DNA of 64,000 bases from JACRCG01 sp964524835 (GTDB lineage Bacteria > Desulfobacterota > Desulfuromonadia > Geobacterales > Pseudopelobacteraceae). Location of the stretch: contig CAZGEG010000002.1 of NCBI GenBank assembly GCA_964524835.1, positions 1-64,000 on the forward strand, in the 5' to 3' direction. The notes below the pieces were generated by a model. It saw only the letters and a program-made list of their open reading frames with translations. It was not told where the DNA came from and made no database searches. Below are positions 26,238 through 34,412 of the stretch, piece by piece. Both the position numbers and the translations under genes were made by a program. Every line of letters starts with the position of its first letter. The stretch's first letter is position 1.

Positions 26238-27161
26238 TTACTGGCAGGTGTGTGCTGATAGCCGACAGTGGAGATGTACCGGTTTCCGGTTGGTCATGTC
26301 GCATAAAGCTGACAGGTCCAGCGTATGATGATCTGAAGGTGCGTGGGAAGGTCGGGCGAGGAGGTACCCCTGACCATACTCGGTGCCAATGGAAGTGAAG
26401 TACTCCAGTTCTTCCGGCCGCTCGATTCCTTCGGCGATGACGTGGGCGCCGATTTTCTTCGAGAAACAGACCAATGCTTCGGCGAGTGCCTGCCGGGAGT
26501 GGGACAAGTCAATATTGCTGACCAGAAACTGGGCCAGTTTGACATAGTCGGGAACCACCTGGGACAGCATCTTGAGTCCGGCATAGCCATCCCCCAGATC
26601 ATCGATAGCAATGCGGTAACCCTGCGAACGGTAATGGGCGACGCCTCGTTCAAACAGAGCATAGTCGCTGATCAGAGTTTTTTCGGTCAGTTCGAACACC
26701 ACTCGTGAATGGTCAATTCCCAGGTGATTGAGCAGTTCCGCCGTGAAACCGGGGCGATGCCCCTCCGTGTGCAGCAGCGCAGGACAGACGTTCAGAAAAA
26801 TCATCCCGTTCAACCCTATTTCGCTGGCCCTCGAAAGTGCCATTTCCCGGCAAAGTTTCTCAATCTCCGAAGTCATCCCATGCGTACGGGCCTTGTCGAA
26901 CAATTCTTGCGGATTGGTGATGCTCCCGCCGTGAATCAGCCGGCTCAAGGACTCGTGACCGTGTATGCGCCCATTCACCAGAGAAACAATTGGCTGGAAG
27001 ACAGGCATGATCTGCTTGAAGACAAGAATTTGTTCAAGTTCGAGCCGTTCCTCTTCAGGGCTGCACGACCGCACCGTCGTGATTGCTGACACGGAGGCAG
27101 GATGATTCCCTCTCCAGTCATGACTGGAGGTGTCTTTTTTTTGCACCGCTACGGCGTACAA
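26238..27161 (-). CDS. EAL-domain cyclic-di-GMP phosphodiesterase-like protein
   Basis: A 307-residue protein that is almost only an EAL domain. The motif reads HESLSR (Glu kept), then FLNVCP, FELTEK, IDDLGDGYAG (normally DDFGTGYSS), VKLAQ, IAEGIE and YGQGYLLARP, so the metal and catalytic acids, Lys and Gln are present while loop 6 and the lead motif are altered. It may therefore be active or act as a c-di-GMP receptor. The start is TTG 27161: AAAGGAG lies exactly six bases upstream, whereas internal GTG codons lack any ribosome-binding site. The gene starts inside the end of a small upstream gene on the same strand. Confidence 0.85.
   Translation of the reverse strand: MYAVAVQKKDTSSHDWRGNHPASVSAITTVRSCSPEEERLELEQILVFKQIMPVFQPIVSLVNGRIHGHESLSRLIHGGSITNPQELFDKARTHGMTSEIEKLCREMALSRASEIGLNGMIFLNVCPALLHTEGHRPGFTAELLNHLGIDHSRVVFELTEKTLISDYALFERGVAHYRSQGYRIAIDDLGDGYAGLKMLSQVVPDYVKLAQFLVSNIDLSHSRQALAEALVCFSKKIGAHVIAEGIERPEELEYFTSIGTEYGQGYLLARPSHAPSDHHTLDLSALCDMTNRKPVHLHCRLSAHTCQ
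27112..27140 (+). terminator. perfect 18-base palindrome followed by a T-run
   Basis: CTCCAGTCA / TGACTGGAG (27112-27129) is a perfect palindrome, followed on the plus strand by GTGTC and eight Ts (27134-27142). It has the form of an intrinsic terminator for plus-strand transcription, but no plus-strand gene precedes it and it lies inside the 5' coding part of the EAL gene. It may stop antisense transcription or serve as an operator. Confidence 0.35.
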
Positions 27162-27343
27162 GTTTTACTCCTTTTGCCGCTATCGGAGTCAGTACTACTC
27201 CAATCGGTGCCGGAAGAGACGCAGTTGCTTGCATACGCCTCTTTCAGTTTCCGGAATTTCAAGATTTGTCGGTCCAGTTCGGCAAGCCCGCCCAGTAGAG
27301 GCCTGTTCCACCATTCGGTCAGCGATGCTGCCCACCCGCGCAT
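27149..27343 (-). CDS. possible small protein in the EAL operon
   Basis: A 64-codon frame starting at ATG 27343, three bases after the stop of the preceding zinc protein gene and overlapping the start of the EAL gene by 13 bases. The product has a plausible helical core (GLAELDRQILKFRKLKEAYA) and a polar tail. The tail sequence also carries the strong ribosome-binding site of the EAL gene. I do not recognise the family; tight packing is the main support. Confidence 0.42.
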   Translation of the reverse strand: MRGWAASLTEWWNRPLLGGLAELDRQILKFRKLKEAYASNCVSSGTDWSSTDSDSGKRSKTCTP

Positions 27344-27345
27344 GG

Positions 27346-27528
27346 CTAGCACAACCCCGCTGCGATGGTGCTGTCAATGACAACGCCATTCATGTCCGGC
27401 AGGTTCATAGGGCGGTGGCAGGCGCCGCAATTGGCCCCATCCTGAAGTTTCGTCCAGAGTACCAGGTTTTCCGAGTCGCACCAATCGCAGCACCAGAAGT
27501 AATAGTCTTCGTTCATTCGTATTTTCAT
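27346..27528 (-). CDS. 60-residue four-cysteine zinc protein
   Basis: A small protein with CCDWCDSENLVLW and CGACHRP, i.e. two CxxC pairs that can form a zinc ribbon, in a hydrophilic aromatic context (NEDYYFW). Start ATG 27528 has GGGGG eight bases upstream; ATG 27534 is an alternative. It heads a minus-strand string of three genes leading to the EAL protein. I do not recognise the family. Confidence 0.6.
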   Translation of the reverse strand: MKIRMNEDYYFWCCDWCDSENLVLWTKLQDGANCGACHRPMNLPDMNGVVIDSTIAAGLC

Positions 27529-27750
27529 CTCCATTTCCCCCTCTCGTTTTTTATCCACTATACAGGAGCAATATTACAAACGTGTGGAGGTCAGATAAAT
27601 GTTTTGTGAATTTTTACGCAATGCCTGCTTCCTTGAAATTACTGCAAAAACGTTATGCATTAGCAACTTGGCTGCAACAATCGTATGCTACAAGTAATGA
27701 AGAGTATGAATTTTCGCACAAATTTCAGCAAAACAGAGAGCAGGAGAGAC

Positions 27751-27909
27751 GTGTTGATTATTGAGGGTGAAAAAGACCTGGCGGGGCTTCTGGCTTTTAA
27801 TCTTGAGAAGGAAGGATATGTCGCTACCTGCATTCATGACGGCAAGCTGGGCACACCTGGCGACATCATCAAGACCGTCCGCGGTTTCGGCTACAAAACA
27901 GAGGAGTAA
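27751..27909 (+). pseudogene. internally deleted PhoB/OmpR-type response regulator remnant
   Basis: The 52-codon frame joins two ends of one gene. The first 30 residues (VLIIEGEKDLAGLLAFNLEK...GYVATCIHDG) match the start of a PhoB-like receiver, with the first acidic-pocket Asp changed to Gly. The last 16 (GDIIKTVRGFGYKTEE) match the terminal strand of an OmpR/PhoB winged-helix DNA-binding domain. About 160-170 middle residues, including the phospho-acceptor Asp and the recognition helix, are missing. GTG 27751 has AGGAG upstream. It lies 300 bases before pstS, where a phosphate regulator would be expected. Confidence 0.75.
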
Positions 27910-28213
27910 TTTTGGGATTCCGAGCCAACCCGGCCAGCCAGGTTCAATTGGCCTGCTTGCCGGTGATGGGTAATAAACAGGTTAAAGGTTTCCGGTTTTC
28001 TCTCACCATAAAGAAAGCGTGATTAGTTGGATGGAACCTGTTTTCAGCGTTTTTAAGGGCAGAAAATATCTTCATAAATGCACGTATCCTGTTTGCCAGG
28101 ATCATGGCATGAAGATTTAACCGACAATTTTCAAAGCTGTAACAATGGTGTAACAACAGTCTGTTAAAGTATGCGAACTATCCATGCATCAAAACTCAAA
28201 GGAGGAATTTTCA
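27910..28213. other. intergenic region upstream of pstS
   Basis: About 300 bases with no gene. It holds the leader of pstS, including the Pho-box-like direct repeats at 28138-28156. The first half may include decayed remains of the phosphate regulator locus, but no further protein similarity could be read from it. Confidence 0.4.
28138..28156 (+). promoter_or_regulatory. Pho-box-like direct repeats before pstS
   Basis: The octamer TGTAACAA occurs at 28138-28145 and again at 28149-28156, an 11-base period, the same period as the CTGTCAT-type repeats bound by PhoB. A weaker third unit TGTTAAAG follows at 28162. The site ends about 57 bases before the pstS start. Binding by PhoB is inference. 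Confidence 0.55.
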
Positions 28214-29179
28214 ATGTACAAGAAGTCAATCCTGACTGCCGCTCTGCTGATGGTTACCGTAGTAGCTGCTCACGCCGAAAAAATTACCGTGGATTCCAAG
28301 ATCAAGAAGTACGCCCCTGCCGCCGGCGTGGCCGGCAACCTCGGCAGCATCGGTTCCGACTCCCTCAACAACCTGATGACCTACTGGGCGGAAGGGTTCA
28401 AGAAAAAATATCCCAATGTGAATATCCAGATCGAAGGGAAGGGGTCCAGCACCGCACCTCCCGCCCTGATCGCCGGCACCGCCCAGCTTGGCCCCATGTC
28501 CCGCCCGATGAAGAGTTCCGAGCTTGAAGAGTTTGAAAAGAAGCATGGCTTCAAGCCGACCAGGATCGGCGTGGCGCTCGATTCCCTCGCGGTATTCGTC
28601 AACAAGGACAACCCGATCAAAAGCCTGTCGCTCGACAAGGTCGATGCGATCTTCTCCAAAACCCACAAGCGCGGCGGAGCCGATGTCACCACCTGGGGCC
28701 AACTGGGTGTAACCGGCAAGCTTGCCTCCATGCCGATCAGCCTCTATGGCCGCAACTCCGCTTCCGGTACCTACGGCTACTTCAAGGAGCACGCCCTGGG
28801 CAAAGGTGATTTCAAGAATTCTGTCAAAGAGCAACCCGGCTCCGCATCCGTAGTGGAAGGCGTTGCCAAGGACATCGGCGCCATCGGCTACTCCGGCATC
28901 GGCTACGCGACCTCCGGCGTGCGTGCGGTACCACTTTCCGACAAGGAAGGGGGCAAGGTTGCCGAAGCTACCTATGCCAACGTGCTGAACGGCTCCTACC
29001 CGATGGCTCGCATGCTCTACATCTATGTCGCCAAAAAACCGGGCGAACCGCTGCCCAAGGTTGTGGAAGAATTCCTGCGCTATGCCCTCTCCAAAGAAGG
29101 GCAGGAAGTTGTCATAAAGGACGGCTACGATCCGCTGACCGCCAAACTGGTTGATGATCAGTTGAAAGCCCTGAAGTAA
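28214..29179 (+). CDS. pstS: periplasmic phosphate-binding protein PstS
   Basis: A 321-residue phosphate ABC-transporter substrate-binding protein. A signal peptide ends at about AHA (residue 20). The binding-site segments are GSIGSDSLNNL, EGKGSSTAPPALIAGTAQLG (phosphate loop), GRNSASGTYGYF (the S-G-T motif) and GAIGYSGIGYA. AAAGGAGG lies just upstream of ATG 28214. The remaining pst genes (pstC, pstA, pstB, phoU) are not next to it, so it is an orphan pstS here. Its upstream repeats suggest phosphate-starvation control. Same fold as the PstS-like module in the pseudokinase fusion at 18905, but a separate protein. Confidence 0.94.
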   Translation: MYKKSILTAALLMVTVVAAHAEKITVDSKIKKYAPAAGVAGNLGSIGSDSLNNLMTYWAEGFKKKYPNVNIQIEGKGSSTAPPALIAGTAQLGPMSRPMKSSELEEFEKKHGFKPTRIGVALDSLAVFVNKDNPIKSLSLDKVDAIFSKTHKRGGADVTTWGQLGVTGKLASMPISLYGRNSASGTYGYFKEHALGKGDFKNSVKEQPGSASVVEGVAKDIGAIGYSGIGYATSGVRAVPLSDKEGGKVAEATYANVLNGSYPMARMLYIYVAKKPGEPLPKVVEEFLRYALSKEGQEVVIKDGYDPLTAKLVDDQLKALK

Positions 29180-29422
29180 CCGTTCCTAACGTTCATTCCC
29201 CGCTTCTGCGGGTCTCAGGCAAATTACCCGACAGTGACCGCACCATTACCCTGGGAGGGGCCGCTCTTGGCCGCACTGCATCAAAAGTTGCCCTGAAATG
29301 CCGATTTCGTCTATTCTCTCATTGACACACCTGCGTTCTCGGGTAGGATGTCACACATAAAGCCGCAGCAACACATTAATGGTCCCGCTAATTACGGATC
29401 ACATCAGGTTGCAGGAGCTGTT

Positions 29423-29818
29423 ATGAAATCGCTTATTGTTGATGATGATGAACTCAGCCGCGCGTTGATGTCGGACATCCTTTCCCCGTTTGGAACGTGC
29501 GATACTGCAAATAACGGCATCGATGCAATTGCCCTCTTTGAAAAAGCCTTGTCCGGGGGGACACCCTATGATCTCATCTGTCTTGATATCATCATGCCGG
29601 AGATGGACGGACATCAGGTTCTCAAACAGATGCGCTCCATCGAGGACAGCAGGGAAATTGCAACCCCCGACGCGGTGAAAATCATTATGGTAACGTCCGA
29701 ATCGGATGTGGACATCATCCTGAAAGCGTACAATATCCGCTGTGACGTGTATGTTACCAAGCCGATCACCAGGCAGATAATTGTAGACAAAATCAGATAT
29801 TTGAACCTTATCACCTGA
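29423..29818 (+). CDS. stand-alone response-regulator receiver
   Basis: A 131-residue receiver domain. Acidic pocket LIVDDDELSR, phospho-acceptor Asp in ICLDIIMPEMDG, switch Thr in MVTSES and Lys in VTKPI are all present. ATG 29423 has AGGAG five bases upstream; the frame stays open further 5' without a ribosome-binding site. A clear terminator follows at 29897. Confidence 0.93.
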   Translation: MKSLIVDDDELSRALMSDILSPFGTCDTANNGIDAIALFEKALSGGTPYDLICLDIIMPEMDGHQVLKQMRSIEDSREIATPDAVKIIMVTSESDVDIILKAYNIRCDVYVTKPITRQIIVDKIRYLNLIT

Positions 29819-29896
29819 CGAGTGTCAAGCCTCGCAATTTCCGGCACAGCAGATTAGCCGGGAATTCTCGATTTTTTCTCTCTGATAAAAGCAAAG

Positions 29897-29924
29897 GGTC
29901 AGCCGGTACAGGCTGGCCTTTTTT
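29897..29924 (+). terminator. intrinsic terminator
   Basis: GGTCAGCC (29897-29904) pairs with GGCTGGCC (29911-29918) across a GGTACA loop and is followed by six Ts. It terminates the CheY-like gene at 29423 before the sigma-54 regulator gene. Confidence 0.82.
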
Positions 29925-30004
29925 GCGTCCTGAAGGATTATGAGTCGCTGATAGATTGCCAATAGGGCCGGAGTATGCTAATCAGGACTCCCTGGAGGGT
30001 CAAT

Positions 30005-31450
30005 ATGCTGCAGTCCAAACAGTATGAACCGGAACATTCCATACTCCTCGTCGATGACGATGCCGAATTCCTGGATGGGGCGCGTCGCGCCCTGCTTGCC
30101 CACGGCATCGGCAATGTTACCACGCTGAAGGAAAGCGCCAGGGTTCTTCAGGCTCTTGCAACCGGCGCCCATACCGTCCTGCTGCTCGATTGGGTTATGC
30201 CGGTACCGTCGGGTGCCGATCTTCTCCCCGAAATAGTCCGGCACTATCCGGACATTCCGGTCATCATCATGACCGGCGTTCGGGATCTCGAAAACGTGGT
30301 GAGCTGCATCAAGCAGGGGGCATACGATTACATAACCAAACCGCTCGATGCGACACGGCTTGTTTCCATCGTCCAGAATGCCGTGAAGAGCAGCGAACTG
30401 GTCGTCCGGAATCGCAAACTTACGGGTTATCTCCTGGGCGAGCCGCTTTCGGCCGCAGAGAATTTCAGCGATATTATCACCTGCAGCGACCGCATGATGT
30501 CCATTTTCAAGGTGGTTGAAACTCTGGAAAGCTCCCGCCAGCCGGTGCTGATCACCGGTGAGACCGGAGTGGGAAAAGAGCTGATCGCCCAGTCAATTCA
30601 TAAATGCAGCGGCCTGAAAGGTCGAATGGTGACGGTAAATGCGGCGGGGCTGGATGATACCATGCTGGCGGATGCCCTGTTCGGTCACAAAAAGGGCGCC
30701 TATACCGGCGCAACCGAAAGCCGGGATGGTCTGATTGAGCAGGCCAAAGGCGGCACCCTGTTCCTTGATGAAATCGGCGACCTTACTATCGCTTCCCAGA
30801 TAAAACTGTTGAGACTATTGCAGCAGAACGAATACTACCGTCTCGGTTCCGATGTCCTGCATAAAAGTGATGCCAGGGTTATTGCCGCGTCAAACGGAAA
30901 CTTTCAATCGCTTTTGGCCACCGGGGCATTCAGGAGTGATCTATACTATCGGATAAGTGCCCACTCGCTTCATGTCCCGCCATTACGGGAACGGCCTGAA
31001 GATATCATCCCGCTTGTGGAGCATTTTGTTAAAAAAACCGCACAATTAATGAAGAGGCCGCCGCCGGGATTGTCCAAAGAGCTCTGCCGGGCATTACTGT
31101 CGTACAACTTTCCCGGGAATGTGCGGGAACTGATCAACCTGGTTCATAACGCAGTTGCCCGCAATCTCACGGACAATCTTGATCTGAAGGACTTTCCGGA
31201 GGTAGTCCCCGGTACTGCCCTTCGCAGGGATATTGTGAGAAAAATAGGCAGCAACCAGTTTGCCCTGCATGGAATTTTTCACGAATTCCCCACCGTTAAC
31301 GAGGTTGAGGCGCTGCTGGTGGAGAAAGCAATTACCCTGGCGCACGGCAACAGGAGTATCGCGGCAAAACTGCTGGGGCTGAGCCGTCCGACGCTGCAGA
31401 AGAGACTGGGGCCGGCCGCCGGAAAACAGTTTGATGAAGATGGTGACTAG
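30005..31450 (+). CDS. NtrC-family sigma-54-dependent response regulator
   Basis: A 481-residue regulator: receiver (about 12-125, phospho-acceptor Asp in LLLDWVMPVPSG), sigma-54 AAA+ domain (about 150-385; Walker A GETGVGKE, Walker B GGTLFLDEIGD, R-finger region SDLYYRIS) and a Fis-type HTH at the end (GNRSIAAKLLGLSRPTLQKR). The sigma-54 contact loop reads GAYTGA, a tolerated variant of GAFTGA. ATG 30005 has GGAGGG upstream. It converges with the REC-kinase gene at 31455, four bases away, which may be its partner. Confidence 0.94.
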   Translation: MLQSKQYEPEHSILLVDDDAEFLDGARRALLAHGIGNVTTLKESARVLQALATGAHTVLLLDWVMPVPSGADLLPEIVRHYPDIPVIIMTGVRDLENVVSCIKQGAYDYITKPLDATRLVSIVQNAVKSSELVVRNRKLTGYLLGEPLSAAENFSDIITCSDRMMSIFKVVETLESSRQPVLITGETGVGKELIAQSIHKCSGLKGRMVTVNAAGLDDTMLADALFGHKKGAYTGATESRDGLIEQAKGGTLFLDEIGDLTIASQIKLLRLLQQNEYYRLGSDVLHKSDARVIAASNGNFQSLLATGAFRSDLYYRISAHSLHVPPLRERPEDIIPLVEHFVKKTAQLMKRPPPGLSKELCRALLSYNFPGNVRELINLVHNAVARNLTDNLDLKDFPEVVPGTALRRDIVRKIGSNQFALHGIFHEFPTVNEVEALLVEKAITLAHGNRSIAAKLLGLSRPTLQKRLGPAAGKQFDEDGD

Positions 31451-31454
31451 AAGG

Positions 31455-32807
31455 TCAAACTGCCCGGTCGCCTGCGGCCACCGGGAGGTGTACGGTAGCC
31501 ACCGTTCCGCCGCACTGCCCGGAGTCAATTGTCAGGCGCCCCCGGTGTTCCAGGACGATAAAGTTTGATATGTACAGCCCCAGGCCGCTTCCCCCCTTGT
31601 CCATCCTGGTGGAAAAAAACGCTTCGAAGAGGTGTTTCCTGACCTCCGGCTTGATTCCTTCCCCCTGATCCATCACGACTATCTTCACTTCGGCGGTTTC
31701 GGACGAATATTCCGTCCGTACCGTTATCGATCCTCTGTTGTCCGGCATCGCCTGCATCGCGTTGAGGAGCAGGTTTACGACCACCTGTTCCAGCTGGTAC
31801 TGGTTGCCGGTAATATTCGGCAGGTTGAGTGCGAGGGTGGGAGTGATGGAAATTTCCCCCTGGCGGCCATGGGCACGGATGATCGTGAGCGCTTCCTCGA
31901 CAACCCGGTTGACCGAAACGCCGGGGCTGAGTTCATTCCGTTCTCCCACATTGTAGGCGCGCAGGTCCTGTATTACCCTTTCGACCCGGTCGGCGTTGTT
32001 AAGAATCGATTCGGCCGCCCCCCTGATCTCTACTTTGGCCACACCGAACGGCAACCCCCCCAGTGTAAAATCACCCTCCTCCTTTGTAACCTGCTCCAGT
32101 ATCGGCAGCGCATCCTTCCATGATCCGGCAAGATGCTGGGCGGCCAGTTTGATGGCACCGTTCGGGGTGTTGATGTTGTGGGCGATACTGGAGATCAGCA
32201 GCCCCAGCGAGGTCATGCGGTTGGTCTGAATCAGCTTGGCCATGATCTTCTGCCGCTCCTCCTGAACTTCGAGTCGCATGGCCTGACGTTCGGCGATCCC
32301 TTCCTCCAGCACCCGGTTGGCAATGGCGAGATCCAAGGTGCGCGCCTCGACCCGCGTTTCCAGCAGCTCATTGGCCTCCTTCAGCCGGCGGGTCAGCTCC
32401 CGGTTGCTCAAATGCACCCCCACCCTGGCAAGCAGCTCTTCCTGATGGAACGGCTTGGTGACGTAATCCACCGCCCCCGCCTCAAGAGCCTGCACCTTGT
32501 ATCCGGTCTCGGCCAGTGCCGACATGAAGATCACCGGAATATCGCGGGTACTCTCCTGATGTTTCAGCCGCCGACAGGTTTCGTAGCCGTCCATGCCGGG
32601 CATCATGATGTCCAGCAGCACCAGGTCCGGGCGGGCGTAAGCCGCCCGGCTGACAGCGCACTCGCCATCCTCGGCCATCAGGACGGTGTAATTGAACCCG
32701 GTCAGGCAGTCGCGGATTACGGCCAGGTTGTTGGCATCGTCGTCCACGGCCAGAATGACCGGTTTACGTCCATCAAGGTGCGACCCATATTGATAATCAG
32801 AGCTCAT
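31455..32807 (-). CDS. REC - coiled coil - histidine kinase hybrid
   Basis: A 450-residue protein with the receiver first: acidic pocket AVDDDANN, phospho-acceptor Asp in LVLLDIMMPGMDG, Lys in TKPF. A coiled coil (about 125-210) links it to a kinase core whose H-box is SSIAHNINTP (His in place, usual HEI/NNP changed), followed by an HATPase with N-box LLLNAMQAMP, G1 DQGEGI and G2 GGSGLGLYI. There is no membrane span, so it is cytoplasmic; REC-first kinases often act as phosphorelay intermediates. GGAG lies seven bases before ATG 32807. Confidence 0.9.
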   Translation of the reverse strand: MSSDYQYGSHLDGRKPVILAVDDDANNLAVIRDCLTGFNYTVLMAEDGECAVSRAAYARPDLVLLDIMMPGMDGYETCRRLKHQESTRDIPVIFMSALAETGYKVQALEAGAVDYVTKPFHQEELLARVGVHLSNRELTRRLKEANELLETRVEARTLDLAIANRVLEEGIAERQAMRLEVQEERQKIMAKLIQTNRMTSLGLLISSIAHNINTPNGAIKLAAQHLAGSWKDALPILEQVTKEEGDFTLGGLPFGVAKVEIRGAAESILNNADRVERVIQDLRAYNVGERNELSPGVSVNRVVEEALTIIRAHGRQGEISITPTLALNLPNITGNQYQLEQVVVNLLLNAMQAMPDNRGSITVRTEYSSETAEVKIVVMDQGEGIKPEVRKHLFEAFFSTRMDKGGSGLGLYISNFIVLEHRGRLTIDSGQCGGTVATVHLPVAAGDRAV

Positions 32808-33042
32808 ATACTATCTCCATGATATTTGGTTTTCAGAGCCGGACCATATTTCGGAGAAATCTCGGTTGGACTGACCCGTGTGCCCGGTTGAAATCCGATG
32901 AGCGAGTAGTGGAAACCAGGGTAAAAAAGGTATGGATAATGGTTCGGGCATGCAAGTTGCTCTAGTTAGCATGTTCCATGCCGTCATGTCCATCGCGTCG
33001 AGAGAATCATCGCTCGTGACCAGTTTTAAGTGAGGCAATACC

Positions 33043-33240
33043 GTGGGCGCATCACAGTGTATCAAATCCTGTCCCGGCTCTGACGGCCCGGATTCTGTTC
33101 TGATCTATTCAACCTCGCGCGGGGCGGCGTTGCAGTTTTCCAGTTCCGTGGCCATCGATGGCCCCGATTGCCGTAAACAGTTCTTAGATCAAGCACTGGA
33201 GCGGATAGTCAGGCAGGATATAGTACTGCGGCGGAAGTGA
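33043..33240 (+). CDS. doubtful small protein
   Basis: A 65-codon frame from GTG 33043 with a weak TGAGGC upstream. The product (for example DSVLIYSTSRGAALQFSSSV, then KQFLDQALERIVRQDIVL) has a plausible strand-helix pattern, but there is no family match and an opposing frame exists on the other strand over the first part. Listed because nothing else explains this stretch. Confidence 0.25.
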   Translation: MGASQCIKSCPGSDGPDSVLIYSTSRGAALQFSSSVAIDGPDCRKQFLDQALERIVRQDIVLRRK

Positions 33241-33333
33241 GTTAATAGATGGAGCGGGGGGGGGGTGTCAGTTTTTTTACACATGATACAACAGGCTGTA
33301 ATTAATAAGGAAATCAGAGTTTTTTTTCCGAGG

Positions 33334-33421
33334 TGTAAAAAAGTTTACAATTTTAATAAACGTATATTATCAGGTAGATATACTGATATGAGCAAAATGT
33401 GTAAAAAAGTTTACACATTTT
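33334..33421. promoter_or_regulatory. paired TGTAAA-N4-TTTACA operator-like palindromes
   Basis: Site 1 is TGTAAA-AAAG-TTTACA at 33334-33349. Site 2 has perfect 12-base arms AAAATGTGTAAA / TTTACACATTTT at 33394-33421, with the same AAAG spacer. Core sites are 66 bases apart. A half site TTTTACACATG lies upstream near 33285. Such paired palindromes in an AT-rich intergenic stretch are typical of a repressor or activator dimer binding cooperatively. The binding protein is unknown. Confidence 0.6.
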
Positions 33422-33602
33422 GATCCTGAAACAGGCTTTCAAGTTACCAAGGATCGCAGATTTTTTACCGGGTCGATCACATTGTGAAAAGAGCGTGCTG
33501 CCCCAATGACTTTTTTTCCTGCCCGGGTCGGGCGGATATGCAGTGGCGCAATCGAAGTTTTCAGGGCTGTTCCATTCCGCGTTCCCTATGAGGAGTTGAA
33601 AA

Positions 33603-33974
33603 TTGAAAGTTAAGTACAGCAGCGGTACTCGTGCCAAAAGCTGTACCTGTGGCAGCTGGCTCGAACACTGGAAAAAATACAGCGACGAGCCGCTATCCAT
33701 CTTTTGCGCCGTTCTGGACTGCATCCAGAAACCGGAGGTCGGCTCGCATGTCCGGAAAGACGGCGCCGACGACACGGACCGGTACATCGTCCCTCTCTGC
33801 AGGGCGCACAATGACCGGTACTGGTCATCATATTACATAACCGATACCGTAACACTGGTGTCAGCCGACGTCGACAGAACGTGCGGCAGTGACAATAGCC
33901 GGGCTGCAGACGGCAACGATAACGCAAGTTCAGTAATGGAAGCCAATCAAGCAGTGAAGGGAAAAAGGCCATGA
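33603..33974 (+). CDS. Cys/His-rich treble-clef-like protein
   Basis: A 123-residue protein, start TTG 33603 with AGGAG seven bases upstream. The core has SCTCGSWLEHWKKYS, CAVLDCIQKPEVGSHVRK and YIVPLCRAHNDRYW, with Cys and His spaced like a treble-clef (HNH-like) zinc finger. A widespread small bacterial family has the pattern CxCGSWLxHW...GAHV...IPLC..HN; I recall no assigned function. The last 40 residues are low-complexity. It overlaps the next response regulator by four bases (ATGA), so the two are coupled. Confidence 0.7.
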   Translation: MKVKYSSGTRAKSCTCGSWLEHWKKYSDEPLSIFCAVLDCIQKPEVGSHVRKDGADDTDRYIVPLCRAHNDRYWSSYYITDTVTLVSADVDRTCGSDNSRAADGNDNASSVMEANQAVKGKRP

Positions 33975-34360
33975 CCAATATTCTTGTGATCGACGATGAA
34001 AAGGAAATAACATCCATGCTGGAGCTGGTGCTCGCCGGCGACACCTGTCGCGTACGGACGGCGCATAACGGACGGGAAGGGCTGCAGCTTCTCAGGAGAT
34101 TCCCCTTCGATCTGGTGATTACCGACATCATCATGCCAGAGGTTGACGGATTTGAAGTAATCATGGAGATCAACAAAATGCCGGAGCGGCCGCAGGTGAT
34201 CGTCATAACCGGCGGCACGATGCACCTCAGCCGGGAATACCTGGCGGAAGTGGCCAAAACCCTGAGTGTGGAACATATTCTGTACAAACCATTCTCCATC
34301 GATGACCTGCTGGACATGATCTTTCCGGAGGAGGTATTTGCCATTGCTGCGGCCGGGTAG
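33971..34360 (+). CDS. stand-alone response-regulator receiver
   Basis: A 129-residue receiver domain with LVIDDEKE (acidic pocket), LVITDIIMPEVDG (phospho-acceptor), VITGG (switch Thr) and LYKPF (Lys). It overlaps the Cys-rich gene by ATGA and precedes a PG-binding hydrolase after 53 bases. With the palindromic sites upstream, this forms a regulated leading pair of the accessory region. Confidence 0.93.
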   Translation: MTNILVIDDEKEITSMLELVLAGDTCRVRTAHNGREGLQLLRRFPFDLVITDIIMPEVDGFEVIMEINKMPERPQVIVITGGTMHLSREYLAEVAKTLSVEHILYKPFSIDDLLDMIFPEEVFAIAAAG

Positions 34361-34412
34361 ATCTGTTTGAGCAGCGGGTCCGGCCCGGATCTCATGAATA
34401 GAAGGAGGCCAT

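Larger units (their letters stand above)
32808..33602. other. long intergenic region with palindromic sites
   Basis: About 795 bases between two divergent signalling genes. The first half is GC-balanced and holds only a doubtful small open frame (33043-33240). A run of ten or more Gs starts near 33256, then an AT-rich stretch (33265-33430) carries the TGTAAA/TTTACA palindromes listed separately. The last part (33430-33590) leads to the Cys-rich gene and ends with its ribosome-binding site. No RNA gene was recognised. Confidence 0.4.

Noticed and set aside
27582..27764. 60-codon frame before the phoB remnant
   Set aside because: Overlaps the remnant in another frame and has no family signal.
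32811..33065. 84-codon minus-strand frame before the REC-kinase
   Set aside because: No ribosome-binding site, odd composition, and it would overlap the kinase's own leader.
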